Source: Halochromatium glycolicum (GTDB lineage Bacteria; Pseudomonadota; Gammaproteobacteria; Chromatiales; Chromatiaceae). Taken from it: DNA of 64,000 bases. Shown here piece after piece: positions 17,191-26,231 of the stretch. A model generated the notes under the pieces. It made no database searches, had not been told where the DNA came from, and saw only the letters and a list, made by a program, of their open reading frames with translations. How positions within the stretch are numbered: position 1 is the first letter of the stretch; the number at the start of each line of letters is the position of its first letter. The DNA lies in NCBI RefSeq assembly GCF_016584085.1, contig NZ_NRSJ01000004.1, positions 62,001-126,000 on the forward strand, written 5' to 3'. Made by a program: the position numbers and the translations under genes.

Positions 17191-18036
17191 TCAGCGCTTC
17201 TTGTCTGGCAGGATCGCCGGCTGGCCGCGTGCGGCGTCGGTCCAGTACGACATCAGCGCAATGGCCGCGTCCGAGCCAGGTATGATCTGTGGCTGGCGCA
17301 TCTGCCAATAGCAGCCGCGGATGCGGTGGGTGCTGCTGCGCACGTTCTGCTGACCGACGCGGAAGGCGGGCCAGGAGATCGCCTTCGTCCATTCGTGGGG
17401 CTCGTTGATGTTGGGCAGCACCGATGCCCGGATCCGCTTGCTGGTGTTCGTGTGGCAGGTCGCGCAGCTGAAATCTGAGGTCCCGGCGCGACGGTAGAAC
17501 ATCACCTCGCCAGCGTCGCGCATCGCCTTTTCGAGGGGGTGATCCATCGGCGGATTCCAAGGCAGGCCGCTGGATCGGCTCGCGATAAAGGTCTGCAGCT
17601 TCATCATGTCGGAGCTCGACCCGTGTCGGGTCTTGACCTCCGGATCTTCGGGCGAAAAGCCTTGAATGCTGGTCATGCAGTAGACCAGTCGGCTCTCGAG
17701 GTCCATCACACGACCGGTGTCCTCGAAATAGCGCGGCAGCTCGACGTAGACGCCTTCAACCACGCCGGGCCCCTTGCCGAGGTCGCAGGTCTCGAGCGAT
17801 TTGTTGTTCGGACCGCGCTCTTCATAGAATAGGTCTTTGCCTTCATCGGCGGTCCAGAGTGCCGGGTTGTCCGGCATCATCATGATGTTCTGCTCACTCT
17901 GTGTCAGGTAATCTGAGCTGTTGCGCTCGATCAGCTCGCCCAGCACATCCTCAGGCGGTTGCACTTGAGCCGCATGCGACGCCATTGATAGAAATGCCGC
18001 GATACCCGCGGCGCGTGCAGCATTCTTTATTCGCAT
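17191..18036 (-). CDS. soxA: Sulfur-oxidation cytochrome c subunit SoxA (single-haem type)
   Basis: A 281-residue exported protein with signal MRIKNAARAAGIAAFLSMAS. It has one haem motif, CATCH (191-195), and the SoxA active-site loop HRIRGCYWQMRQPQ with Cys242, the haem ligand that becomes persulfidated. The region that holds an extra haem in diheme SoxA has only Cys84 and Cys120, likely a disulfide, so this is the monoheme class. It forms the SoxAX heterodimer with the next gene. A GGAGTGAGG site precedes the start. Order is soxA-soxX. Confidence 0.94.
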   Translation of the reverse strand: MRIKNAARAAGIAAFLSMASHAAQVQPPEDVLGELIERNSSDYLTQSEQNIMMMPDNPALWTADEGKDLFYEERGPNNKSLETCDLGKGPGVVEGVYVELPRYFEDTGRVMDLESRLVYCMTSIQGFSPEDPEVKTRHGSSSDMMKLQTFIASRSSGLPWNPPMDHPLEKAMRDAGEVMFYRRAGTSDFSCATCHTNTSKRIRASVLPNINEPHEWTKAISWPAFRVGQQNVRSSTHRIRGCYWQMRQPQIIPGSDAAIALMSYWTDAARGQPAILPDKKR

Positions 18037-18398
18037 CGAAACCTCACTCCTCCGAGCTTGGACGTTGTTATTCGGGGAACACGTTCGCGACTCAACAAGC
18101 CGCGAGCGGGTGAGAAGATGAGGTCCGACGCCAGATGAACGAGAAGAAAAAAGCCGCCCGAAGCAGCGAAATTTTCGTCAGTTCGCTACCGTTGAGCACG
18201 GTTGCGGCTAGGAAGCGCCGATCGGTCCTTGTAAGGTCGGCGGGCAGTGCATGGCGTCAGGACGCGGACTCAGCGGACGGCGGTTTCCCTCGCAGTTACC
18301 CCGATCGGCTCCGGCTCCTGGACGCGAATTCGTGGCGTTCGCTCAGAACCCGCTGGCCGAACCACCGGCATCGGAGGGCCTGCCTTCCCGGATCGCGC
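18037..18398. other. Intergenic: soxAX upstream region, nothing else recognised
   Basis: This holds the upstream region of soxAX and the 3' side of the DUF3253 gene. The open frames on the plus strand lack domain-like composition. No clear promoter boxes or strong hairpins were identified. Confidence 0.4.
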
Positions 18399-18794
18399 TC
18401 AAAGCTGGACCGCCGCTTGCGGCTTGAGCCGGAGCCGGATTGGACCGCGCGCTGTGCCCAGGTCGACCGGTTGGCCGCGCTGGGTGGCCTGGATGCGTCC
18501 GGCGCGCTGCAGGCGGCGCGCGGCTTGACGCACCGGCTCCATCAGGGACCGCCAGTCGCCGTCCGGTCTCAGTGCGCGGGCGACCTCACTCGGGCAGATC
18601 GAGGCGCCGACGGCGCGCTCGTCGAGCAGCTCAAGGATCGTGCGCTCGATAGCCTGATCCTCGTCGCTGAGCCCGCGTTGTCGGCAGCCCTCGGAGCAGT
18701 AGTTGAGCCGGTATGGCGAGCGCGACCACTTGCGCTGCCAAGTGATCGGTGCACCGCACACCGCGCAGACGCGTCGAACGCGAATCATTGCCAT
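18399..18794 (-). CDS. DUF2256-like zinc ribbon plus DUF3253 winged-helix protein
   Basis: A 131-residue protein. The N-terminus (RVCAVCGAPITWQRKW then LNYCSEGCRQRG) carries four cysteines in the DUF2256 zinc-ribbon pattern. The C-terminus (AIERTILELLDERAVGASIC, PSEVARALRPDGDW, then GPIRLRL) matches DUF3253, a winged-helix-like domain. Start 18794 has GAGGTGG upstream; ATG 18788 is an alternative. A DNA- or nucleic-acid-binding role is plausible but unproven. A small frame ends 12 bp upstream on the same strand. Confidence 0.82.
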   Translation of the reverse strand: MAMIRVRRVCAVCGAPITWQRKWSRSPYRLNYCSEGCRQRGLSDEDQAIERTILELLDERAVGASICPSEVARALRPDGDWRSLMEPVRQAARRLQRAGRIQATQRGQPVDLGTARGPIRLRLKPQAAVQL

Positions 18795-18806
18795 AGCCCA
18801 CCTCGG

Positions 18807-19022
18807 TCAAGGATGGAACGGACAGACCGCATTGGCATCTGGACACCAAAACGGGGCATTCCCTCGACCATCGTCGGCGAGGGGTTTGTTATCTGAAACC
18901 TGAGGGCGCTTAGCGCGCTTCGCGAGTGCGTCAGCGAGATCGGATCGCCTTTGAGGATCGGCCCGCAGCAGGTCTCCACGGCTCGACATGCGCCTTCGAG
19001 GCCGACGGCGCATCGGCCTCAC
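18807..19022 (-). CDS. Possible small protein of unknown function
   Basis: A 71-codon frame ends at 18807, 12 bp before the DUF3253 gene. The C-terminus (VSDNKPLADDGRGNAPFWCP then DANAVCPFHP) looks more protein-like than the Arg-rich N-terminus; the true start may be the downstream Met (MSSRGDLL). I recognise no family. Position suggests cotranscription with the DUF3253 gene if it is real. Outside it, 18795-19139 shows nothing else. Confidence 0.25.
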   Translation of the reverse strand: MRPMRRRPRRRMSSRGDLLRADPQRRSDLADALAKRAKRPQVSDNKPLADDGRGNAPFWCPDANAVCPFHP

Positions 19023-19139
19023 GCTTGGGGAAGCGATTCAAGGGATCGCGCTCCCGGCGTGCAGGTTTTGCGGAGTCACGTCAATGGTCTGGGTTGATCG
19101 GTGCGGTTAGGATCGGTGCGAGGGCGGCGAGTTGGCGGA

Positions 19140-20561
19140 ATGACGATGACGACAGCGACTGAGACAGACCACCAAGCCGGCGATGATGCGGACGACGCGG
19201 GAGCGGAGGCCGAGGATCGCGCCTGGATCGAGGTCGTCCGCAAGATGGACGAGACCTATGCGAATCTCGTCCACTATCAGGTCGAGCTCGAGCAGAAGAA
19301 CAGCGCGCTGGAAGATGCCCAAGGCTTCATCGCCAGCGTGCTCGCGTCGATGACGGACGTACTCATCGTCTGCGATGTCGCCGGGCGTATCCAACAGGTG
19401 AATCAGGCGCTCGAGGAGCTGGTTGGGCGCACCGAGGATGAGCTGCGCGGACGCTCCTTCCTGGAGCTGATGGCGCCGATGTCGCGCGCCGAGGCCGAGC
19501 GTTTCGGCACGCGGATTCGTCATGAGGTGGTGCACGACTGCGAGGTTGCGGTGATCGGCCGCGACGGCGACGACGCGCCGCTGGCGATGAACTGCACCTC
19601 CCGCTATGACCACCGCGGCCGGCTCGTCGGCATGGTGCTGATCGGCCGCCCGGTCGGCGATCTGCGCGAGGCCTATCGGTCGCTCGAGTTCGCATACACC
19701 CAGCTCAAGCAGACGCAGACACGGCTGATCGGTGCCGAGAAGATGGCGTCGCTTGGACGGCTGGTCGCCGGCGTCGCTCATGAGCTCAACAACCCGATCA
19801 GTTTCGTCTACGGCAATGTGCACGCGCTTGCCCGCTACCGCGAGCGCCTGCTCCGCTATTGCGAGGCAGTCGATCAAAGCGGACCGACGCCGGCGCTGGC
19901 CGCGCGGAAAGAGGAACTGCGGATCGAATCGTTGCTGGCCGATCTCGAGCCGCTGATCCAGGGCACGCTCGAGGGCGCCGAGCGCGTGCGCGACATCGTC
20001 CACGACCTGAAGCGGTTTTCGTCCGGACAACAGGGGGCGTTCAGCGAGTTCGACCTCGTGCACGTGATCCGCACCGCGCTGCACTGGGTCACCAAGGGAA
20101 GCCGGCGCGACCTGGGCACCGAGCTGGCGCTGCCCGAGGAACTGATGGCGACCGGCCATCCCGGCCAGCTCCATCAGGTCATCATGAACCTGGTCCAGAA
20201 TGCGATGGATGCGATGCAGGCCTGCGAAGCCGGCCGCCTCGAGGTGGCCGCCGGCCGCGACGAGCGCGGCATCTGGTTGACGCTGCGCGATACCGGACCC
20301 GGGATCGCCGCGGCGGACCTGCTCAAGGTGATGGACCCGTTCTTCACGACCAAGCCGGTCGGTCAGGGGAGTGGACTCGGTCTCTCGATCAGCTACCGCA
20401 TCGTCCAGGATCACGGGGGCGAGCTCAGCCTTGAGAACCATCCTGAGGGCGGGGCGATCGCGCGCCTGTTCTTGCCGCAAACGAACCGACTCGATCCCAG
20501 CGCGAGCGGAGATGGCAGGGCGGCCGCGGGCGTGGTCCGCGCGTCGGGGCCGAGCCGATGA
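19140..20561 (+). CDS. hupT: Hydrogen-responsive sensor histidine kinase HupT
   Basis: A 473-residue soluble kinase starting at ATG 19140. A helical N-terminus leads to a PAS domain (about 60-175: SVLASMTDVLIVCDVAGRIQ), a linker helix, the phospho-acceptor H box MASLGRLVAGVAHELNNPIS (His214), and an HATPase domain with N box NLVQNAMDAM (Asn354) and DTGPGIA/GLGLSIS motifs. No membrane segment. In known systems the sensor hydrogenase (HupUV/HoxBC) controls HupT, which phosphorylates or dephosphorylates the response regulator HupR/HoxA. It overlaps hupU by ATGA. The full target operon and hupR lie downstream in this window. Confidence 0.92.
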   Translation: MTMTTATETDHQAGDDADDAGAEAEDRAWIEVVRKMDETYANLVHYQVELEQKNSALEDAQGFIASVLASMTDVLIVCDVAGRIQQVNQALEELVGRTEDELRGRSFLELMAPMSRAEAERFGTRIRHEVVHDCEVAVIGRDGDDAPLAMNCTSRYDHRGRLVGMVLIGRPVGDLREAYRSLEFAYTQLKQTQTRLIGAEKMASLGRLVAGVAHELNNPISFVYGNVHALARYRERLLRYCEAVDQSGPTPALAARKEELRIESLLADLEPLIQGTLEGAERVRDIVHDLKRFSSGQQGAFSEFDLVHVIRTALHWVTKGSRRDLGTELALPEELMATGHPGQLHQVIMNLVQNAMDAMQACEAGRLEVAAGRDERGIWLTLRDTGPGIAAADLLKVMDPFFTTKPVGQGSGLGLSISYRIVQDHGGELSLENHPEGGAIARLFLPQTNRLDPSASGDGRAAAGVVRASGPSR

Positions 20562-21553
20562 ACCTGCTCTGGCTGCAGTCGGGCGGTTGCGGCGGCTGCA
20601 CGATGTCGCTGCTGTGCGCCGAGTCCCCGGAGCTGCTGCAGCGTCTCGACGCGGCCGGGATCGAGCTGCTGTGGCATCCGTCGCTGAGCGAGGCGAGCAC
20701 CGACGAGGTGCTGGAGCTGCTGGAGGCGATCCTGGCCGGGGCGCGGGGGCTGGATCTGCTCTGCATCGAAGGCGCGATGCTGCGCGGTCCGAACGGCAGC
20801 GGCCGCTTCCATTGTCTCGCGGGCACCGAGACGCCGATGATCCACTGGGTCGAACGGCTCGCGGCGCGTTCGCGCTACACGCTGGCGATCGGCACATGCG
20901 CCGCGTTCGGCGGCATCACGGCCGGCGGGCCGAACCCGACCGAGGCGTGCGGGCTCCAATTCGACGGCGCCCATGCCGGCGGGCTTCTCGGAAGCGAGTA
21001 CCGGTCCGCCGCCGGCCTTCCCGTCATCAATGTCGCCGGTTGCCCGACCCACCCGAGCTGGGTGACGGATACCCTCAGCGCGATCGCGCTCGGCGAGCTC
21101 GATGCGGGCCAGCTCGATGCGCTCGCTCGGCCGAAGATGCTCTCGAATCAGCTCGTCCATCACGGCTGTCCGCGCAACGAGTTCTACGAGTTCAAGGCCA
21201 GCGCCGAGCAGCCCTCTGACCTTGGTTGTCTGATGGAGCACCTCGGCTGTCTCGGTACCCAGGCGCATGCCGACTGCAACATCCGCCTCTGGAACGGAAA
21301 CGGGAGCTGCACCCGCGGCGGGTATGCCTGCATCAACTGCACCGCCCCCGAGTTCGAGGAGCCCGGTCACGCATTCCAGCGCACGCCCCACATCGCCGGC
21401 ATCCCGGTCGGGTTGCCAACCGACATGCCGCGTGCGTGGTTCATCGCCCTCGCGTCACTGAGCAAGGCGGCGACGCCGGAGCGTCTGCGCCAGAACGCGG
21501 TGTCCGATCATATCGCCATCGCCCCGAGCATCCAAAAGCCCAAGGGCCGGTGA
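20558..21553 (+). CDS. hupU: H2-sensing regulatory [NiFe]-hydrogenase small subunit
   Basis: A 331-residue protein that begins directly with the cluster-binding motif LQSGGCGGCTMSLLCAESPE and has no Tat signal, as in regulatory HupU/HoxB. Further cysteines lie in IGTCAAFGG, NVAGCPTHPSW, HHGCPRNEFYE, GCLGTQAHADCN and GGYACINCTAPEF. The proximal-cluster region has the standard four-Cys pattern (Gly where O2-tolerant enzymes have the added Cys). It partners HupV to sense H2 in the cytoplasm. Confidence 0.93.
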   Translation: MNLLWLQSGGCGGCTMSLLCAESPELLQRLDAAGIELLWHPSLSEASTDEVLELLEAILAGARGLDLLCIEGAMLRGPNGSGRFHCLAGTETPMIHWVERLAARSRYTLAIGTCAAFGGITAGGPNPTEACGLQFDGAHAGGLLGSEYRSAAGLPVINVAGCPTHPSWVTDTLSAIALGELDAGQLDALARPKMLSNQLVHHGCPRNEFYEFKASAEQPSDLGCLMEHLGCLGTQAHADCNIRLWNGNGSCTRGGYACINCTAPEFEEPGHAFQRTPHIAGIPVGLPTDMPRAWFIALASLSKAATPERLRQNAVSDHIAIAPSIQKPKGR

Positions 21554-21566
21554 TCGGTTACTGCCC

Positions 21567-23027
21567 GTGAAGACGCTCGTCCTTGGCCCGTTCAATCGCG
21601 TCGAAGGGGATCTCGAGGTGCGACTCGAGATCGCCGATGGCAGGGTTGCATCGGCGCGCGTGCGATCGCCGCTGTATCGCGGCTTCGAGCAGATCCTCCA
21701 TGGCAAGGAGCCCCTGGATGCATTGGTGATCGTGCCGCGTGTCTGCGGCATCTGCTCGGTGAGTCAGTCCGTCGCGGCGGCGCGGGCATTGGCCGATCTC
21801 GGGGACGTGCCGATGCCTCGCAACGGCGCACTGGCGACCGATCTGGTGCTCGCCTGCGAGAACCTGGCCGATCACCTGAGCCACTTCTACCTGTTCTTCA
21901 TGCCGGATTTCGCTCGGCCAGTCTATGCCGGCGAGCCCTGGCACCCCATGATCGAGCGCCGCTTCCGGGCACTAACCGGCACTGCGTCGCGCGCGCTGAT
22001 CCGCGCCCGCGCCGAGCTGCTCCAGCTGATGGGAACGCTCGCCGGCAAATGGCCGCACAGCCTCAGCCTGCAACCGGGCGGGTCGACCAAGCCGCTGCAG
22101 CCGCAGGAGCGGCTGCGATTGATCACGATCCTCGCCACCGTGCGGGACTTCCTCGAGCAGCAGACCTTCGGCGACCGCCTGGAGGCCGTGGTCGCGCTGG
22201 AGGGTGAGCGCGAGCTCGCCGCATGGGCCCGATCGGCACCGGTCGAGCAGGGCGATCTGCGGCGGTTTCTGGCGGTCTCGGACGCGCTGGGGCTGGATCG
22301 GCTCGGACCCGGGCCCGGCCGCCTGATGAGTGTCGGGAGTTTCCGGCGCGCGCGCGATGCAACTGGCGCCGCCGGTTTTCGCGCCGGACTCTGGTCTGAC
22401 GGGCAAGTCCGCGCGCTCGACCTGACGCAGGTCAGCGAAGACCTGAGCGCGAGCTGGATGCGCGGCGGCGAGCCATTGCACCCGAGCCGCGGCGTGACCA
22501 CGCCGGACGCGGACAAGCCTGGTGCCTACAGTTGGTGTAAGGCGCCGCGTCTGGCCGGTCAGCCGGTCGAGGTCGGCGCAGTGGCCCGCCAGCAGATCGA
22601 CGGTCAGCCGATCATCCGCGACCTCGTGACCCGCGACGGCACCAATGTGCACAACCGCGTGTTGGCACGGTTGCTCGAGAGTGCCCGGCTGCTGATCGCG
22701 ATGGAGTCCTGGGTGCGGGAGCTTGAGCCCGGTCGGCCGTTCTGCGAACCGACCGAACTGCCGGCCGAAGGCGAGGGGGTTGGGCTGACCGAGGCCGCTC
22801 GCGGCAGTCTCGGCCATTGGCTCCAAGTCCGCCACGGTCGCCTTCTGAACTATCAGATCATCGCCCCGACGACCTGGAACTTCTCGCCGCGCGACGCGCA
22901 GGACACACCGGGACCGCTCGAGCAGGCCCTGGTCGGCGCGCCGGTCCGCCCAGGCGAGCACACCGCGATTGCGGCCCAGCACATCGTGCGCTCGTTCGAT
23001 CCGTGCATGGCCTGCACGGTGCACTGA
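21567..23027 (+). CDS. hupV: H2-sensing regulatory [NiFe]-hydrogenase large subunit
   Basis: A 486-residue large subunit starting GTG 21567 (KTLVLGPFNRVEGDLEVRLE). Ni-Fe ligands are in RVCGICSVSQS and SFDPCMACTVH; the protein ends exactly at that His, so there is no C-terminal peptide for an endopeptidase to remove. This is the mark of HupV/HoxC sensors. It forms the H2 sensor with HupU and should act on HupT. A 13-bp gap separates it from hupU. Confidence 0.94.
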   Translation: MKTLVLGPFNRVEGDLEVRLEIADGRVASARVRSPLYRGFEQILHGKEPLDALVIVPRVCGICSVSQSVAAARALADLGDVPMPRNGALATDLVLACENLADHLSHFYLFFMPDFARPVYAGEPWHPMIERRFRALTGTASRALIRARAELLQLMGTLAGKWPHSLSLQPGGSTKPLQPQERLRLITILATVRDFLEQQTFGDRLEAVVALEGERELAAWARSAPVEQGDLRRFLAVSDALGLDRLGPGPGRLMSVGSFRRARDATGAAGFRAGLWSDGQVRALDLTQVSEDLSASWMRGGEPLHPSRGVTTPDADKPGAYSWCKAPRLAGQPVEVGAVARQQIDGQPIIRDLVTRDGTNVHNRVLARLLESARLLIAMESWVRELEPGRPFCEPTELPAEGEGVGLTEAARGSLGHWLQVRHGRLLNYQIIAPTTWNFSPRDAQDTPGPLEQALVGAPVRPGEHTAIAAQHIVRSFDPCMACTVH

Positions 23028-23198
23028 CTGGGGGAACGCACGGTGAATCGTTAGGATGGCCGTTTAAACCGCGTCTAGCACGGGGCATCTCGAGCTGCTA
23101 GTCGAGAAGCCGGAGCGCAATCGATCACAGAGTTTTTGCCATTTTCGGTATGCACTGCTGGAGGCGGTCGCTTGACCGTCGCTTGCTCTACTCTTTCT

Positions 23199-23218
23199 AT
23201 TGAGTAAAATTACTCAAT
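23199..23218. promoter_or_regulatory. 20-bp perfect palindrome overlapping a start codon
   Basis: ATTGAGTAA-AA-TTACTCAAT forms a perfect dyad, AT-rich in GC-rich surroundings. Its last two bases are the first two of the ATG (23217) of the ATPase gene. It is a good candidate operator or core promoter. No Shine-Dalgarno precedes the ATG, so a leaderless transcript or RNA hairpin control is possible. The rest of 23028-23198 shows no gene. Confidence 0.6.
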
Positions 23219-24421
23219 GGATAGCGTAAAAAAAGAGAACGACTACCAACGCCCCCAGGCAGCCGAACTGGCCCGAAGGTTGGCAGAGCCTCGGCATCAT
23301 TTGCAGGTGGTGACCGGTGCTCGCCAGGTCGGCAAGACCACGCTGGTGCAGCAGGTGACCGAGAAGTTACAGCGCCCGGTCCGCTTTGTCAGTGCCGATG
23401 AGCCGACGCTTCGCGATGGTACTTGGCTGCGGCAGCAGTGGGAGGCGGCGCGGTTGGAAACCGGCGCCGATGGCGGGTTGCTGGTGATCGACGAGGTGCA
23501 AAAGGTCGAGCAGTGGTCGGAATCCGTCAAGCGCCTGTGGGACGAGGATACGCGACGCCGTCGGCCATTGCAGGTGGTGCTGCTGGGCTCGTCGCCCTTG
23601 CTGATCGAGCGCGGGCTTACCGAGAGCCTTGCCGGCCGCTTCGAGACCTTGCATCTGCCGCACTGGTCGTTAGACGAAATGCGTGCGGCCTTTGATTTCT
23701 CGCTTGAGGACTATCTGTATTTCGGCGGTTATCCTGGTGCCGCGCCACTGGTTGCGGAACCCGTACGCTGGCGGCGCTACGTGCTGGATTCGCTTGTGGA
23801 AACCAGCATCTCGCGTGACGTGCTGCTGCTGACCCGCGTGGACAAGCCGGCACTGCTGCGTCGTCTGTTTGAGCTGGGTTGCAGATACTCCGGACAGGCC
23901 CTGTCCTACACCAAGATGCTCGGCCAGTTGCAGGATGCCGGTAACACGACCACGCTGGCCCACTATCTCAATCTGCTGGCGGCGGCGGGGATGCTAACCG
24001 GCCTGCAAAAGTTTGCCGGCCAGGCCGTGCGCCAGCGCGCGTCCAGTCCCAAGCTGCAAGTTCTGAACAACGCCCTGATGACCGCAGTGGAAGGACTGTC
24101 TCCCGAAGAGGCCCGAGCCGACCAGTCCTTCTATGGCCGGTTGGTGGAATCGGCGGTCGGCGCGCACTTGGCCAACGCCGCCCAGCGCGGCGAGTGCGAG
24201 TTGTTCTACTGGCGCGAAAAGAATCGGGAAGTTGACTTCGTGGTTCGCGACGGCAAGCGTCTGTTGGCAATCGAGGTGAAGAGCGGCCGCCGGCGCGACG
24301 CCCTGCCCGGCATGGCTGCCTTCGTCGAGGCGTTCGCGCCCGATCGCACCCTGCTGGTCGGCGGAGACGGGATCGAGCTGGAAGCGTTCTTGTCGCGCCC
24401 GGTGATGGAATGGTTGCAGCC

Positions 24422-24425
<4 letters not shown>
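23217..24425 (+). CDS. AAA-14/DUF4143 ATPase
   Basis: A 402-residue P-loop ATPase: Walker A VTGARQVGKTTLVQQV (about 32-46), Walker B GLLVIDEVQKVEQW, sensor LLGSSPLLIERGL, then the C-terminal DUF4143 winged-helix/nuclease-like domain (YRKKNREVDFV type: FYWREKNREVDFVVRDGKRL, AIEVKSG). The DxxV...E.K pattern resembles PD-(D/E)XK remnants. Family members are frequent in accessory DNA and their role is undefined. Composition is less GC-rich at the start. The start lies on a palindrome and the gene overlaps the hsdR relic by ATGA. Confidence 0.88.
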
Positions 24426-25022
<597 letters not shown>

Positions 25023-25339
25023 CCCGAGTCACCATGACGTCCACGCTGCCCCCGCCGAGCCTGAGCAGCAGTGGTGTCGCACGGGTGTGGACGCGTCGGC
25101 CTAATGCGAAGCCTTTTGCCATCAGCACCTCCATCCCGCCATCGGCGCGAACCTTGACCTCTCGAACTCGCGCGGCTGCAGGCCTGGTTGCGGAAGTGAC
25201 CGGTGCCTTGTCCTTCGGCATCGGGGAGATCGCGGCTCCAGCGGTAATCGCCGCGGCGGCGCCGATCGCGAGCGACGATGAAGGTGAGCGTCGACCGCAA
25301 CGGATTCTTCGTCAGATCACGCCCGAGCTTGAAAATGGC
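25023..25339. other. Intergenic between hsdR relic and DUF2919 gene
   Basis: Frames on both strands are open but low-complexity (Ala/Arg/Ser-rich) and lack motifs or ribosome sites. I see no gene here. Confidence 0.4.
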
Positions 25340-25825
25340 CTACGACAGGCCGCGAGACGGCTCAGCGGGCCATTGCGCAAACAGGTCCCGAAGCAGTGGG
25401 CTGCGGAGGAGATAGGCGATGATGGCCAGGTTGAGCAGCAGGGAGATCAGGGATGCCTCGTTCAGTGTCGCGGTGAGTGGGCGCGCCGAGGCCAAGAGGT
25501 AGGCCCCGAGCAACAACAGATAGAGCCCGGCCGAGGCCAATAGCAGCCCGCGCCCAAGGCGCCACAACCGCGGCATCCAACGCGGAGACCGCGGACGGCG
25601 GCGAAAGCCAGCGATGAGTACTGGCAGCGCGATGAGATCGGCGAGCAGATATTCAGGGCGGATCAGCTCGCGCAACACTGTGATCTCCTCTCCGGTAGTG
25701 GGCAGGAAGGTGATCCCGAGCAGCAGCAGATGGCGAACCAGGAACACCAGGCAGAGCCAGAGCGTGACTGGCACCTTCAAGCAGAGGTGGTCGTCGTAGC
25801 GTTCCGGCGCGTACTTCAGGGCCAT
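25340..25825 (-). CDS. DUF2919-type inner-membrane protein
   Basis: A 161-residue protein, MALKYAPERYDDHLCLKVPV onward, with four predicted membrane helices: LWLCLVFLVRHLLLLGITFL, YLLADLIALPVLIAGF, LLLASAGLYLLLLGAYLLA and ASLISLLLNLAIIAYLL. The N-terminal YDDHLCLKVP and FLPTTGEEI motifs fit DUF2919. Function unknown. It is divergent from the hydrogenase operon and shares its upstream region. Confidence 0.75.
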   Translation of the reverse strand: MALKYAPERYDDHLCLKVPVTLWLCLVFLVRHLLLLGITFLPTTGEEITVLRELIRPEYLLADLIALPVLIAGFRRRPRSPRWMPRLWRLGRGLLLASAGLYLLLLGAYLLASARPLTATLNEASLISLLLNLAIIAYLLRSPLLRDLFAQWPAEPSRGLS

Positions 25826-26005
25826 CGTCGAGCAATCCTTCCGCGGGAGCTGATTCTCATTCAGAAAACATGTGCGCCGGCTTCAATAGCGCATCCCCAG
25901 TCTCCGGACGATCAAGCGCTCGTTTCACGATAGCGCTATCGAGATCAATGCGATCTTTGGACATGTGCTGCTTGCTGTTGACTGGACTCCGCCACTCGGG
26001 AAAGG

Positions 26006-26021
26006 AACTGCAAAGTAAGTT
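26006..26021. promoter_or_regulatory. Candidate activator site 1 upstream of hupS
   Basis: AACT-N8-AGTT dyad (AACTGCAAAGTAAGTT). It is repeated once, exactly 30 bp downstream (26036-26051), differing at one base. The centre is about 134 bp upstream of the start expected from the -24/-12 element. Position and symmetry suit an enhancer for a dimeric NtrC-type activator such as HupR. An alternative is the terminal repeat of a lost insertion sequence. Confidence 0.45.
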
Positions 26022-26035
26022 TTCACTCTGGGTAC

Positions 26036-26051
26036 AACTGCAAAGAAAGTT
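26036..26051. promoter_or_regulatory. Candidate activator site 2 upstream of hupS
   Basis: AACTGCAAAGAAAGTT, the second AACT-N8-AGTT dyad, with its centre about 104 bp upstream of the predicted start. The 30-bp period is close to three helical turns, so both sites face the same side of DNA, as expected for cooperative binding. Confidence 0.45.
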
Positions 26052-26121
26052 ATCGGCTGCGTGATTGATGCATCGCAATGCCTGACCGGTAACAGCCTGT
26101 TTCATAAGACGATCAGTAAGC

Positions 26122-26137
26122 TGGCCTAACTCCTGCA
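26122..26137 (+). promoter_or_regulatory. Sigma-54 type (-24/-12) promoter of hupS
   Basis: TGGCCTAACTCCTGCA fits the TGGCAC-N5-TTGCW consensus, with the essential GG (26123-26124) and GC (26135-26136) exactly 10 bp apart. Transcription would start near 26148, leaving a leader of about 84 nt before hupS. HupR encoded downstream carries the GAFTGA loop that contacts sigma-54. A TTGACA at 26138 has no matching -10 box. The remainder of 25826-26231 holds the activator-site candidates and a TGACAATTGTCA palindrome (26139-26150) near the predicted start. Confidence 0.6.
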
Positions 26138-26231
26138 TTGACAATTGTCAGTGAACGTTCCGGGGCCATCGCGTGTTGGCGGCGCGGGCGTTCGAGACGC
26201 AATCGACAGGAACAGGAGGGGCCGAGCGCCG

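Noticed and set aside
26006-26051. Two 16-bp repeats considered as a minimal CRISPR
   Set aside because: Only two copies, short and internally dyad-symmetric, at promoter distance from hupS.
26138-26143. TTGACA as a sigma-70 -35 box for hupS
   Set aside because: No -10 box at 16-18 bp; it lies where the -24/-12 element predicts transcription to start.
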